Positions 40,742-51,571 of a DNA stretch of 64,000 nucleotides are shown in pieces. Position 1 is the first letter of the stretch. Every line of letters begins with the position of its first letter. Source of the DNA: Lentinula raphanica (taxonomy: Eukaryota > Basidiomycota > Agaricomycetes > Agaricales > Omphalotaceae); contig JANVFP010000015.1 in the NCBI GenBank assembly GCA_027919835.1, forward strand, positions 1,054,001 to 1,118,000. Reading direction: 5' to 3'. The notes under the pieces were generated by a model. That model worked only from the letters and a program-made list of their open reading frames with translations. It was not told the DNA's origin and ran no database searches. A program made the translations under genes and the position numbers.

Positions 40742-41532
40742 TCAAAAGATATTGAGAATGTCAAGAACTGACTGTGTAGAGTAGCCGCTCCTTGCACATT
40801 CAGCGATGAAGTCCGTCCATTCCTTCTTCACATCTATGAATGGAGCTAACTCATCCTGAGTCAGCTCTTTGAGTGGAGGACATAATTTGACTGTATCTTG
40901 TGCAAAATAACTCTGGAACACCTGAGCGAAATACTCGACATCCACCAGTGATTTCGATGTCCATATGTGGCAGAGATGCTAAGGACAAACGCAATCAACG
41001 AGCGAGCCTGGCATGGGCTTGAGATATTACCAGAGTACAGTATTGTTGGAGCATCTCGACATAATGTGTCCGAGTGACTTCGTGGGCATCGACGATGAAC
41101 TTGAGAACCTTCCTATCTTTATCCGTCAAGCCACTGGAGTATGGTTTGTTGTAGTGAGGCCAATATTCATCGTTCGCCAATGCGTAGCCAGCTCGACCGT
41201 TTGCAATCTTACGCCATTTCTCAACGTTGCTCAAGACCTCCAAGAGGTCCGGTATGGATGCCGAGAGAAGCTCAGGATACAGCATGTTGCGCATTACCAG
41301 AATCATGAGTTCTAGCGGAGGTGGCTGCACAACGAGTTTCGTCTCTTCGGTGGATAAGCCATAGGTCAAAGTTGCTGGTCAACATCATCATCAACTGGTT
41401 TCGCAAAATCAGAGATTATAACTTGCTGTAGATATTCCGGAAGTCATCAGACATATGCTGTGGGTCTCCCAGAGCGTGTAAGTTGGCTTGATGGGCTTGC
41501 TGCCGTAGCGCTGCGCGGAAGGTTGGCGTCAT
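40742..41532 (-). CDS. Uncharacterised protein with a probable GC-AG intron
   Basis: The ATG at 41532 gives MTPTFRAALRQQAHQANLHA. The first exon ends at IYT and only joins the long second exon (LTYGLSTEETKLVVQPPPLE...) in frame if a 52-nt GC-AG intron beginning GCAAGT is used; the nearest GT donor leads to a stop. A second intron (GTAATATC to TCCTTAG) joins EMLQQYCTL to HLCHIWTSKSLVDVEYFAQV. The protein ends VLDILNIF-stop, about 230 residues. It is mostly helical, with no signal peptide or membrane helix and no domain I recognise. It diverges from the PDAT gene with only about 200 bp between starts. An open frame extends upstream of the chosen Met without another ATG. Confidence 0.6.
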
Positions 41533-41733
41533 GTTGGTTCGGCGTTCAAGAGAGAAGAGCTGACAAGACGCGTTCGCGTGCGCGATAGCCTCGCTAGCCA
41601 ATCTGATAGTTCAACGAAGAGTAAACGCGTTCGTTGAAGCGTGATAGTTCATCAAGAAAATCACGTGTAGCTTTCACACGCGATATTGGTTACCACTGCT
41701 GCTCGTGCCGCGTCTTGTAGTCACGACTAGACG
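41533..41733. promoter_or_regulatory. Compact bidirectional promoter (orphan gene / PDAT)
   Basis: Only 201 bp separates two opposite start codons. It contains two ACGCGT sites (41568-41573, 41625-41630), a CACGTG E-box (41662-41667) and the 53-nt repeated element. Any control elements for both genes must be here or within the transcribed regions. Confidence 0.6.
41586..41638 (+). repeat. 53-nt element, inverted match to 29704-29756
   Basis: Two mismatches by eye against the reverse complement of 29704-29756, including 34 contiguous identical bases that carry ACGCGT. A CACGTG-containing 12-mer follows at 41660-41671, as at the other copy. It sits inside the bidirectional promoter. Confidence 0.8.
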
Positions 41734-44700
41734 ATGCCATTGAGAAATAGATTCAAGGACACGATACAAGCTCCTAGTATCAACGATGATGAAGAACTAG
41801 AGTCAACAACTTCTTCCCCTGCTCCAGACACAAGCGATCCTGTCAAACTAGACCTATGGAATAAGAAACATTCGCTGCAGAAGGAGGTGAACAAGCTGAG
41901 GCGGAAACACGCAAGTTCTGTTTTATTTCAGTATTCCTTGGTCTTAATGAATAGATATTAGGAAGGCTCCCTGCTTACTACTCGAAAATTCCTCTTTCCT
42001 CTTGGAGTTCTATGTGCGTACACTATGACCACTTGCTTTGTGGTCGTTATCGTGACTGTCTATTTCTCCAGTTGGCATTCTCCTCGCATTCGCCTTTGTC
42101 CAACCGTCCGATATCCAAGACATGCACGCTCAGTTAACGCTACTCATGGACCAATACGACATCACTCTTCCTCAACTTCCAGATTTCGACTTCTCCCGGT
42201 TCGAATCCGAATGGAACAGACTTCGGAGTAATATTCCTGAACTGTGGAAGTTCAATCGAGATGGCAGAGAATTTCAGGTAGGAGAAAGAATGAAGGCGAG
42301 GGGTCTATCAGCTGAGTACCCAGTGGTTTTGATTCCCGGTGTGATATCCACGGTGTGTCGAGTCTACCGAGTCCTGTACGCCAACAAGCCTCATCGTTAT
42401 CTTCGCATTACAGGGTCTAGAATCGTGGTCAACTACTCCAGAATATCGACCGTTCTTTCGCGAAAAACTCTGGGGAGGTCTTAACATGCTCTCTCAAGTC
42501 ACCTTCAATCGCGAGAAATGGATTGCCGCCATGATGCTTGATCCAATCACTGGGTTGGACCCTCCCGATGCCAAGATACGCGCCGCAGAGGGCATAGATG
42601 CAGCCAGTAGTTTCATCCAGGGATATTGGATCTGGTGCCTATGATCTCTTTGAACATATGAAACTCCGCTTAGATCTTGTGTGTTCGTATCACAGGTCGA
42701 AAATAGTTGAAAATCTGGCTGTGGTCAACTATGATACGAACAACCTGTATCTTGCTCCTTACGATTGGCGATTATCCTATTGGAACCTAGAAGAAAGGGA
42801 TGGATATTTCTCAAAGTTGAAAACAACGATCGAGGGTTTCAAGTCAGTGATCGCGATGCAATCTCCTGAAGCCTCTCTGATAGCATTTCTCTATATCTCC
42901 AGGAGACGACAAAAGAGAAAGACTGTAGTGGCGGCTCATTCGATGGGTGCAACTGTACGTTGACCGCCTTGTCAGCTCAATCTGTATCAAGCCTGATTGT
43001 GTTTCATAGATATTTCTGGTATCTAGCATCTTTTTCGCTTCCCTAAATGCATGTAAACGCTCACCTTCACTCATCTTGATCGTTATCAGTATTTGTGAGT
43101 TATGTTGTCCATGACAATGATGCACGTCTTGATCTTGTGGTGTCTCTTCACAGCCTGAAATGGGTCGAATCGCCGGAGCATGGTGGTGGTGGTCCTGACT
43201 GGGTGGAGGTGAGCTACTACCTCTGGATTGCAGTCATCCTCCAGCGTTCCACTCAACATTCCAAGCTGCTGACCAGTCTAACGTCAGAATCATATCGAAG
43301 CATATATCTCCATCGCTGGGACCCATCTAGTAAGCACAGCTCTGTTTAGGATATGGTCCTCCCTTTGTCTACATTCCAGAAGTTGATGTCGCTGATCCCC
43401 TTATTCCAGGGTGTCGTATGTTGATTTGATTTCGAGCCGCGAGTTCAGTCATTCACCTTGTAATACAGGCGAAAGCCATGGCTGCGTTTCTTTCTGGTGA
43501 AATGAAGGACACAGTACAAATGAATCCTGCAGGATCCTATGGTCAGTGCAATGAATCAAAGGAGACTGTTCCTAATTTGTAAAACAGTTCTGGAACGTTT
43601 CTTCTCCCGTGCGGAACGACGCAAACTATTCTTGAGTTGGGCCGGAAGCGCGAGTATGTGGATTAAGGCATGTTTACATGTTTCTTTCATGTTGCGTAGT
43701 TCGAATTCATTGTTGACTCTCCCTACAGGGCGGTGATGCCATCTGGGGAAACTCGACCTCTGCTCCGGATGACCCTCACGAGGATTCTGTCCATGAGCTT
43801 GAGACGAACGACGTAAGGGAGCGGCGTTGCGGTCATACTCATGGAGAGCTCATTTCATTCAGACATGTCCCCGTATCAGCACCTATGCATGAAGAAGGGA
43901 AGAAGGATGAAAAAGTGGATACACGATTGTTGAACGAAGATAATGCCGCTGGTGTGAAAAATATGACTTCTGAGATGGCAGGACAATGGATTCTGGAGCA
44001 TACACCCTCGAGCTTCCAGGTGAGCTATGTATCTCTGACCAACAATTGTTGTCATCTTTTACAAAGTATCTGACTTTAGAAAATGATGGCGACGAACTAT
44101 TCTTTTGGGATAGAAAGAGACGAAGAGGCGCTGACTCGGAATGATTTAGATCATACGAAATGGACCAATCCACTAGAGGTCAAGTGCGCGTTGATGCCTG
44201 GTTTTAGTATTCGTTCAACTCATATAGATTTTCGCTTCCAGGCTGCCGAATGCTCCCTCGATGAAGATGTTCTGCGTTTACGGACATGGAAAAGAGACAG
44301 AGGTATGTCAAATTCTTTGCATGTCTGTATACTAAACTCATCTGCATCAACACCAGCGTTCTTATTGGTATACTCGTGGTGACTTCGAACACGATGAAAG
44401 CGGTGCAGATGGCATCGCGCCTCTATGTACAGATCCCAACAATCAGACTGGTCTTTGCGTCGGACTGACTCAGCGTAACCCATTGGACATACCCTTACTG
44501 AGGAAAAGTTGGATTGATGCTGAATACACGGACGAGACCGCAAATCCCAAGGTGAGCATCAATATCTAGGCAAACATCACAACAGATATGGAATCGATCT
44601 ATGAAACTAGGTCCGCAATGGCGTTAAAATGGGGGAAGGTGACGGGACAGTGAGTCTTATTAGTCTGGGCGCTATGTGTGTGGAAGGTTGGAAGAGGCGA

Positions 44701-44987
44701 AGATGGAATCCTGCCGGAATCAATGTCACCGTCGTCGAGGTAAGTTTCTGACCTTGCCATACCATGGTAGTCCTCAATATTTATCTCACATCCTGTCCTA
44801 GCTTCCCCATCGTCCTGTCGCATCAATGCCCCGAGGCGGTGCCAACACTTCTGACCATGTTGATGTTCTCGGTTCAACAGCGTTGAACGAGATCATTCTG
44901 AAGGTTGCCACAGGAGCGAGCCATGAGGTGGAGGAGACCTTCGTCTCGAATATCAGGACCTATGCCCGCCGGATTCAATGGGATTGA
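41734..44987 (+). CDS. LRO1: Phospholipid:diacylglycerol acyltransferase (Lro1-like)
   Basis: This ER enzyme transfers an acyl chain from a phospholipid to diacylglycerol to make triacylglycerol. The ATG at 41734 gives MPLRNRFKDTIQAPS; a short cytosolic N terminus with basic residues precedes one membrane helix (SILGILLAFAFVQPSDI). The LCAT-like core shows VVLIPGVISTGLESW (lid/oxyanion region, spliced), LAPYDWRLSYWNLEERDGYF, the nucleophile elbow AHSMGA, GEMKDTVQMNP, the acid in GDGTVSL and the His in DHVDVLG. About a dozen short introns, including two consecutive microexons (9 and 5 nt) that complete IFLYFLKWVES. It ends ARRIQWD-stop at 44987. Length (about 650 residues) and motif order match yeast Lro1. 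Confidence 0.95.
43010..43018 (+). other. 9-nt microexon in PDAT
   Basis: ATATTTCTG (I-F-L), phase 0 on both sides, between introns 42955-43009 and 43019-43089, each with GT-AG ends and normal length. It joins MGAT to the next microexon. Confidence 0.75.
43090..43094 (+). other. 5-nt microexon in PDAT
   Basis: TATTT between acceptor ATCAG and donor GTGAGT; the next exon starts at 43154. Together the pieces give IFLYFLKWVE, equal in length to yeast Lro1's IIFYFMKWVE after HSMG (recalled). Without this exon the frame is lost. Confidence 0.75.
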
Positions 44988-45742
44988 ATGTTGGTTGTCA
45001 GATCCATGTGGTGGTATACCCTAGTATACCGTTAACAGTGTTTTCGGTCATGATGCGATCTTTAGAAACTGTTCATATGTAGTCGACATTTTGAAACAAC
45101 TGACCATCATAATTCGACAGGGGTCTTGAAAGGCCCTGATGATGCTGGGGAAACGGATTTCGGTTTTAGTAAGTATATCGTGCCCTCAAGATTTGTCAAC
45201 CACTCAGATAAACGGACAATCTTTTGTATCCCACCAAGTGTCCCGTTTTTTTGGCAGAGAAATACCGTGCATCCAATCGGGGCTTCAAACTCTTGTTTGA
45301 GTTCCTTGGGATATGATATAGAAGCACCATTCAATTGCTTATCCTCACCGATGCTGATGGTACATATAGCCTTCAGTATTATCGATCATGCAGGAAGTTG
45401 ATCAATGTGTGATTGTTTTGCCATATCCTACCTAGTACAGCCTACGACAGTACTAGTTGCATCGGTCATGATTTCTTGTTGAATACAAATCAATATGAAG
45501 TTGGACACTTTCTGGTTGTCTTACACAGCCAGTCTTCAATGTACAGAACAGTTGGGATCGAAGCTGATCAAAGTCTTCCCAACTACATCATGATCTTCCC
45601 GTCCCTGAAACTCACCTTTGCTACACTGCAAGCCTTTTAGCAGGAATCAGGATAGGTATAAAAATGCCTGGCTGCCAGTACGATGAATTTTCATTCGCTC
45701 TTTTCACTGTTTCACACATTATTGTCTAACGTCTAACTTACG
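44988..45742. other. Intergenic with an unrecognised minus-strand open stretch
   Basis: On the minus strand, about 45379-45107 reads ISIGEDKQLNGASISYPKEL and continues through APIGCTVFLCQKNG to SSGPFKTPVEL-stop. The composition is protein-like, but no ATG or acceptor is convincing and no family is recognised. It might be the last exon of a small orphan gene. The plus strand carries only the peroxidase promoter. Confidence 0.3.
45657..45664 (+). promoter_or_regulatory. TATA box of the peroxidase gene
   Basis: TATAAAAA about 80 nt before the start codon at 45743, followed by a pyrimidine-rich leader. A well-placed core promoter for a regulated gene. Confidence 0.6.
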
Positions 45743-46658
45743 ATGCCGTCTTTACTACCTTATCTGATCACCTCTAATCCAGTACACACTCTTTCCAATG
45801 CTCTGGCAGCTATTATACCAGCTTCGTGCACACCGTTACTATCCTTGCATGGTTGGAGTAAACTCTACGATGAGCTATTCCAATCAGTGCAGCATTGGAG
45901 GCTGGCCCCCTCGGACGATGCACACGCGTACGAGGCACCCGGACCAGGAGATGTAAGGTCCCCCTGCCCGGCACTCAATGCGCTAGCAAATCACGGCTAT
46001 CTGTAAGTCCGATTTGCTTCACCGACCATAGTTTCGATCGTACTAACAATCTGCCAACAGTAATCGCTCAGGCAAAGACATCCCTGCCTCTGAATTAATA
46101 TCTTCCCTTACCTCTGTTTATCATCTCTCTTTGCCATTAGCGGTCGCACTCGTTTCTGGAGGTGTGATCTGCTGTGGGGACTTCCACAAAGGAATCTCGC
46201 TGGATGCGTTAGCCGCGCATAACAAACTCGAGCACGATGCATCTCTAGTGCATGACAATGCCCTCCCGGGTGCAAAATTTGCTCCTACGCAAGTGAACTT
46301 TGCATTGTTAGACGAGCTTCTCGAACGGTATCCTGCCGGTATGGGTATCGAGGAGTTCGCGCATGCAAGGCTGCAGAGGGAATCGTTGCAGCTCAATGCA
46401 GGTGTACCCAAGTTAAATGCATTCCATGAGGAGATCGGTCATGGAGAGGCAGGATTAACATGGTTGTTGATGAAGGATGCTACTGACCTTGTCAGAGCGG
46501 AAACATTGCACCAGTTCTATGGGCTAGAGATGATTCCGGATACATATACTGTTCCTGTCGAGGAAATCTCATTTCCAAAGGCACGGGAGGCGTCTGCAAA
46601 GATAGGGAGCATCATGAAAAATATGAAGAAGAATCTGATGAAGGCAGTGCCTGCATGA
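45743..46658 (+). CDS. Heme-thiolate peroxidase (chloroperoxidase/peroxygenase family)
   Basis: The ATG at 45743 gives MPSLLPYLITSNPVHTLSNA. The heme-ligand block SPCPALNALANHGYL is followed, across an intron (about 45999-46060), by NRSGKDIPASEL. The distal EHD motif appears as KLEHDASLVHD, with the Glu as probable acid-base residue. A later block reads FHEEIGHGEAGLTWLLM. The C terminus is Lys/Met-rich (MKNMKKNLMKAVPA). The family uses H2O2 to halogenate, oxygenate or peroxidise organic substrates. About 285 residues. No clear secretory signal peptide is seen, unlike secreted unspecific peroxygenases, so it may be intracellular, as proposed for some biosynthetic relatives. The last exon is unbroken for 175 codons. 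Confidence 0.85.
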
Positions 46659-47082
46659 AGACTCAGTATTTTTATTTATTTTCTAATTTATAGTCCACTC
46701 TCTTTTCATTGTTCTCGGATAGCCTTTGCCTGTATTATAAGTATTTAACCACCGTTGTACTGTAGCATTTAGGAGTAGATATCATGCCTTGATAACTTAT
46801 TTTCAATCCTTGTAACCTGTAATTCCTCGAAGAATATACATACTGCAATAAAATCACGACATACCTCTGTAGACCGGTCTACACAAATGTTACATTTCGG
46901 AGACTCGAAGCAGCAAATTCGGGATTGATATGTCAGTGGGGGAACGTTAGAGTATCAAGCAATGTGTTTAGTGCGTAATCATGAGAAAATATTCTTCTTG
47001 ATATGTACGGTCAAAATTTTGAAAAACTGGAACAGTAGTAGTATACAAGTGTTCAATGGGTATATCGAAACCAGCCCACCTT
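46659..47082. other. Convergent 3' intergenic region
   Basis: AT-rich region between the peroxidase (plus) and the dehydrogenase (minus), with AATAAA-like strings. No gene seen. Confidence 0.4.
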
Positions 47083-48354
47083 CTAATCTCTGACCTTCTC
47101 CCTCATCAGTGCTTCGCAAAGATTCCAGAAATCACTCCCCATCTTACCATCTTTGTCTTCCGCGAGGGAAGCTTTGGTCGCCACCTGAGCAAGCGGAGAG
47201 AGTAACGCAGCCCTGTACCAGGAATTTTGTGTCAATACCAGAGAGAAAACATGATTGATCAAACCAAATGCGTACTTGAGATCCTTTTCTTCAACTTCCA
47301 AAGAGCCGGCTGCATATAGCTGCGTTAAGGCACCTTGTTCTGGTGTTGCTAAGAACATTCTGGCGATTTTCTCAAGAGGTGCGAGGAAAGGCCAAGATTG
47401 TAGAGGGCCTGCAAGGTTTATTTGAGTCTAACCGATACCGATGAAGAATAGTGTAACTTCATACCGCGAGTCAATTCGGTTGACACACCGCCGGGATGCA
47501 CAGACAGACAGTATATGTTGTTCGTTCCAGATTCAGTCAACCGTTTTTGTAGTTCATTCGTGAATAAAATATTCTACGTGAAAAACCGGTCAGTAAATTT
47601 CAGGCGAAACAAGAATGGCTCAGCGCACAAACCATCAGCTTTGATCTCCCATATCTGACCCATGTTGACCATGTTTTCTGGTTGAGCCCTTCGAGTGAGG
47701 AGAAGTCGGGTTTTGAGGCGGCATATGCGAAGAAATATCCGAAAGACGATACATTGACTATCCGAACATGTGAATCTGGCATGGCCGCGGTGGTTTTCAA
47801 AAGAGGAAGTAGAGAAATGGTCAACGCAAAATGACCGGTCCCATTACTTGCTTGTATCTCAATTCCGTCGGGTCCTAGCTCATATGGAGTAGCCATCTAA
47901 TAGGCGGGCCAGAGAAATTGAGACGCGTCTTTCTAAGCGTAAAGTTTGCTACTCACAATACCAGCGTTGTTCACCAGGATGTCTAATCTCTTCTCCTTTT
48001 GCAAGAACGTGTCAGCCGCCTTCTTCGCCGAATTGAGACTCAAAAGATCGAAGTTGATGTATTCGACTTGCGGATTGAGCTCAGGACCTAATTCTCCTTT
48101 GATTTTATCCATAGCGGCGAAAGCGCGTGTATCTGTCCTGCTCAACATGCTTTTGTACCGTCAGCATCCATTGATGACTGGTACATGAAGGAGAACACGT
48201 ACTACACCCGGGCACCTTTCCGGGCCAGTTCACGAACAGTGATATAACCAAGTCCAGTGTTTCCTCCTGTCACGATCGCAACGCGACCACTCAAATCAGG
48301 TATGGAAGAGACAGTCCATTGAGGCTGCTGGCTGAAGAAGTTCAAGCCGAACAT
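47083..48354 (-). CDS. Short-chain dehydrogenase/reductase (retinol dehydrogenase-like)
   Basis: The ATG at 48354 gives MFGLNFFSQQPQWTVSSIPD, then the cofactor motif VAIVTGGNTGLG, YVLSRTDTRAF, FDLLSLNSAKKAAD, LDILVNNAG, VRIVNVSSFGYFF and the catalytic WVRYGRSKLMNILF (Tyr and Lys of YxxxK), then CLSVHPGGVSTELTRG. The Asn-Ser-Tyr-Lys set is complete. About 330 residues over several exons, ending ALMREKVRD-stop. Members with this N terminus and the PGGVSTEL block are classed with RDH/WW-domain-oxidoreductase-like SDRs; in fungi their substrates are mostly unknown. Convergent with the peroxidase. Confidence 0.92.
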
Positions 48355-48914
48355 GGTGGTAGCAGGAAGAGAACTTCAACAGGGTCGATTTATTTCTATA
48401 AGGGGAAAGGTATTCCCTGGGGACCTTGTACGGTCGTACCTGGGCAGTGGGAAGGAACGCTTCGTGAGATCTGCAAGCATTGTCCGATTCCAAAGATAAA
48501 CTTGAATTGTAGTGGGAACAGTGGGTCGCAGCTTGCAGTGCAGTTTAACATGCCTTCGTAGCTTTCCGGATAGTCTATGAGAAAGTTTATAGCAAGGCGG
48601 GAAACGAAAGCGTGTGTCGCCGCGCAAGGGTGAACCGGACGTCGCAGTGTCGATGGGAAGCAGTGAACAGAACACAATGAACCTTGAAGAGAGCTTTCCA
48701 CGTGGTATGTACGAGTTCCACAAAAGGTTCGATCAAAGCGTCAAATATCGAGTTCGAGGATTTTTTCTGCCAAGTCCGATCGTTTGCTGAAGCTATAGAT
48801 ACGCATAATGTACAAGTTAAGACTACAATTACCTTCCCCCATCCTCGTATACACCTGGTGCATAGCAATAACCGTACTATGCACAGATTCGTGACCCGCT
48901 TCAAAGAGTCGGTC
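48355..48914. other. Intergenic; SDR promoter and 3' flank of the next gene
   Basis: Both strands can be read open for about 110 codons here, but with no motif and no consistent splice structure. No gene called. Confidence 0.4.
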
Positions 48915-50803
48915 TCACAAGAAAAGCTCCGCCTGCCCATTGACGCTTTTCAGTACGACCGCGCTTTTATTTCTATTACTCTCATCCCAGTAAACCAAAC
49001 CACGTAAGTTGTTACCCTTATTGGATTCCTGGTTCCATGCTCTTCTTCTCTCTAGGCCTTCCGGGTCTTCCGTATGCTCCATGCGTACTTCCCCGGCAAT
49101 GTTCGTGGTAGTGAGAGCATACGATCCCTCGTACGTCGCAGGCAACGTAGTCGTCAATCGCCCATTAGTGGTGGATGCCTTCAAACTCAATGCAGAGTCC
49201 GAGGGAAGCATAGGGATAGACACATCAACGACCCCGTTCTTATTATTCGTGGATATTGTGAAGTTCGACGGAAGTACCGAAGGAGAAATCAGAGGGGCTG
49301 AAGAGTTTGGAAGTCTGAAGGAATGAGAAGGGTCGTGGAAGTTGACGATTACTTCCAATGCCTTCTGTGTTGTCTGCGCAGTGATAACTGCACCACTATT
49401 TGGGTATTGAGGGTATACTTCTACATCTACCTTCACTTTCGTATTCACAGCCTTCACATCTAAAGACTGTGAGATGGTATAGTGGCCTCTTATTTCAGAG
49501 TTTATTGTGTATAGAGAGGCAGACTTCGAGGTCAAAGACTGAAAACGACTTAGGAGGCTATCGAGTTGCCAATCAAGAGGATCACATACCCTAATGTTTA
49601 TTTCACGATTCGAGGTATGTATCGTAGCGATTCCTGCTGTCAATGACTGTAATGAATATCAACAAACATGGATCGGCATGAGCAAGGAACGACTCACAGG
49701 AGCGATAATGATACCGTTACCCGCTTTCAGCGTCAACTTATCAAACGTTACAATCTCATCCAATGATTGCTTGAAGAAGTGATGAAAGTTATGCAAATCG
49801 GTCTCAAAAGCGTCTAGCCGGAGGAGCGAGGGCCCACGAGCCTCCGGAAGCACCAGAGTCACATCGTAGGCGAGCTGAGGACGAGGGTATGTAGACGAAG
49901 GAACATCTCGCGACGTGAACAAGCCAACTCCGACTTGGTTCCCCTTCCCTTGTTTCTTATGAACCAGACAAACACCAACCCCCGTCAACAAGGAGAAATC
50001 TCGTTGAGCGAATTCCGCATACGAGATTCTCACATCGACTCTGGCTGTGCCCTCCTCCAAGTCAGAGGAAGATTCGATTCGTAAGGAGTTCCCGGAAGAT
50101 GTCGGTCCACGGGATATGAGGAAAAGGTTTTTGGAGGAGAGTGGGAGAGAAAATGAGGTTTGGACAGATCCATAGCCGAATCCGTTCGACGATTGGACTA
50201 CTAAGGGTTCCGCTGAATGTTCGGAACTGAAGCCAATGGAGGAATCAAGTGGGAAATCAGCAGTGCCATATGACTGATCCCAATCGCCGATACTGCTGTT
50301 TTGCATCTGAGAACCTCTGATACACGAATTGACAACGATGTCATTGGGTATCGGGAACTCGCCGTGCTACTTGGTAAACTTGTGACAAAAGCTGCAGCTT
50401 CACGATTCAAGCGGCTTACCCAGCTTGTCTTCTTCTGATAACTGCTCATTTTGTGCGAGAACGACCCTAGAAAGATCGCCGCGAGCATATAGATAAGTAG
50501 TGCTACAGCGAACGCTTTGCAAAACCGTTTGGCAGGAGACTCTCTTCGATTTCTGGGTTCGTTTGCCTCTAGATCCCTAGGACTATTCATGAGAATGGGC
50601 GATGTCGATTCGTTCGGAATCGCCGAACTCGAGCTTGCAATACGTGGCTGATAAGGCTGTTGCTCCTGTAGAGATAATGACCGACCAAGTGCAGCTCCAT
50701 AGTAAGGTGGTGGTGACTCGAGTAACGATGATTGACTGATAGTGTTAGGTAGTGCCGCATTGCTCTTTGCAGGTGAAAGAGGAGTGTCGTCTGGTATAAT
50801 CAT
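48915..50803 (-). CDS. Single-pass membrane protein with a long beta-rich outer domain
   Basis: The ATG at 50803 gives MIIPDDTPLSPAKSNAALPN. About 95 residues of Ser/Pro-rich, probably cytosolic, sequence contain PPPYYG. Next come the basic RNRRESPAKRFCKAF and a single hydrophobic helix (AFAVALLIYMLAAIFLG), which together predict a type II orientation. The outer part (about 400 residues) has alternating hydrophobic strands, few Cys, several N-x-S/T sites and repeated blocks of ITAGIATIHTSNREIN and SLKASTTNGRLTTTLPATYE type, reminiscent of bacterial and fungal adhesin/DUF4097-like beta repeats. About four introns. It ends SVNGQAELFL-stop. I recognise the architecture from basidiomycete hypothetical proteins but know no function. 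Confidence 0.75.
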
Positions 50804-51571
50804 CCTCCAAGTCGAAAAGCAAGGAAGCTGACTGAACAGAGTTCTTGGTACTTATTCATTATCGGTCTTGATAAACCGGCTATTGGAGAATTGATTCCTT
50901 GCATGTGCTCCTGTTTTCATCAACGCTGAGCGCTGCGCGTTAACTGCGCTAATGATATGGAGAGGACAAGGGAGAGAGCAGAAAACACATACATTCCATC
51001 TTTCCGCAGCTGTGAGCTTCGTCTGTTCAGGTGCTCAGGTTGATTTCACGCGTTTGAGAAGTTGGTCTAGAGTATTTGGTGTACATAAAGAGGAACAGAC
51101 GAGAGAAAGGAAATGAAGGCAGTCATTGAAACGAATCAGACGTTTTCGCCCCAAACATTGAGAACCAGGAAATATCATCAAGAATAGAAACGAAAAATTT
51201 TAAACATATGTTATGGGTCATAAATGGCATGCCCAAGCGAGGAACTGGATCCAAAGCACGTACAGAGGCCATGGTCAGTAGCATAAGTAATACAAGGAAC
51301 CATAGGAACCATAAGTTGACGGGTCAAACTGGATGCGAAACGGGACGTGCGAGTGAGAGTCTGAGAGAGAGCGAACATACTTTTACAGATATAACATAAG
51401 AACGATGTCCAACCTCAATGGGCTCGGTCAGAATGATTCAGATAAGGTCAGGACGAGACAAGAGTACACAGTCAGTAGAAACGAGAGAACAGATGAAGTG
51501 AAAAAATATGCGAGAAAATCAATGCAGCGAGTCAGGATAGTTCAAGTACGACCGACCAATGGAAGAATGGC
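50804..51571. other. Intergenic between two minus-strand genes
   Basis: Promoter of the single-pass membrane protein (ACGCGT at 51048-51053) and the purine-rich 3' flank of the Bud4-like gene. The downstream half has many GAGA and GAAAC strings on the plus strand. No gene seen. Confidence 0.4.

Noticed and set aside
42195..42206. GGTTCGAATCC string
   Set aside because: It lies in a PDAT coding exon (SRFESEW) and is coincidental.
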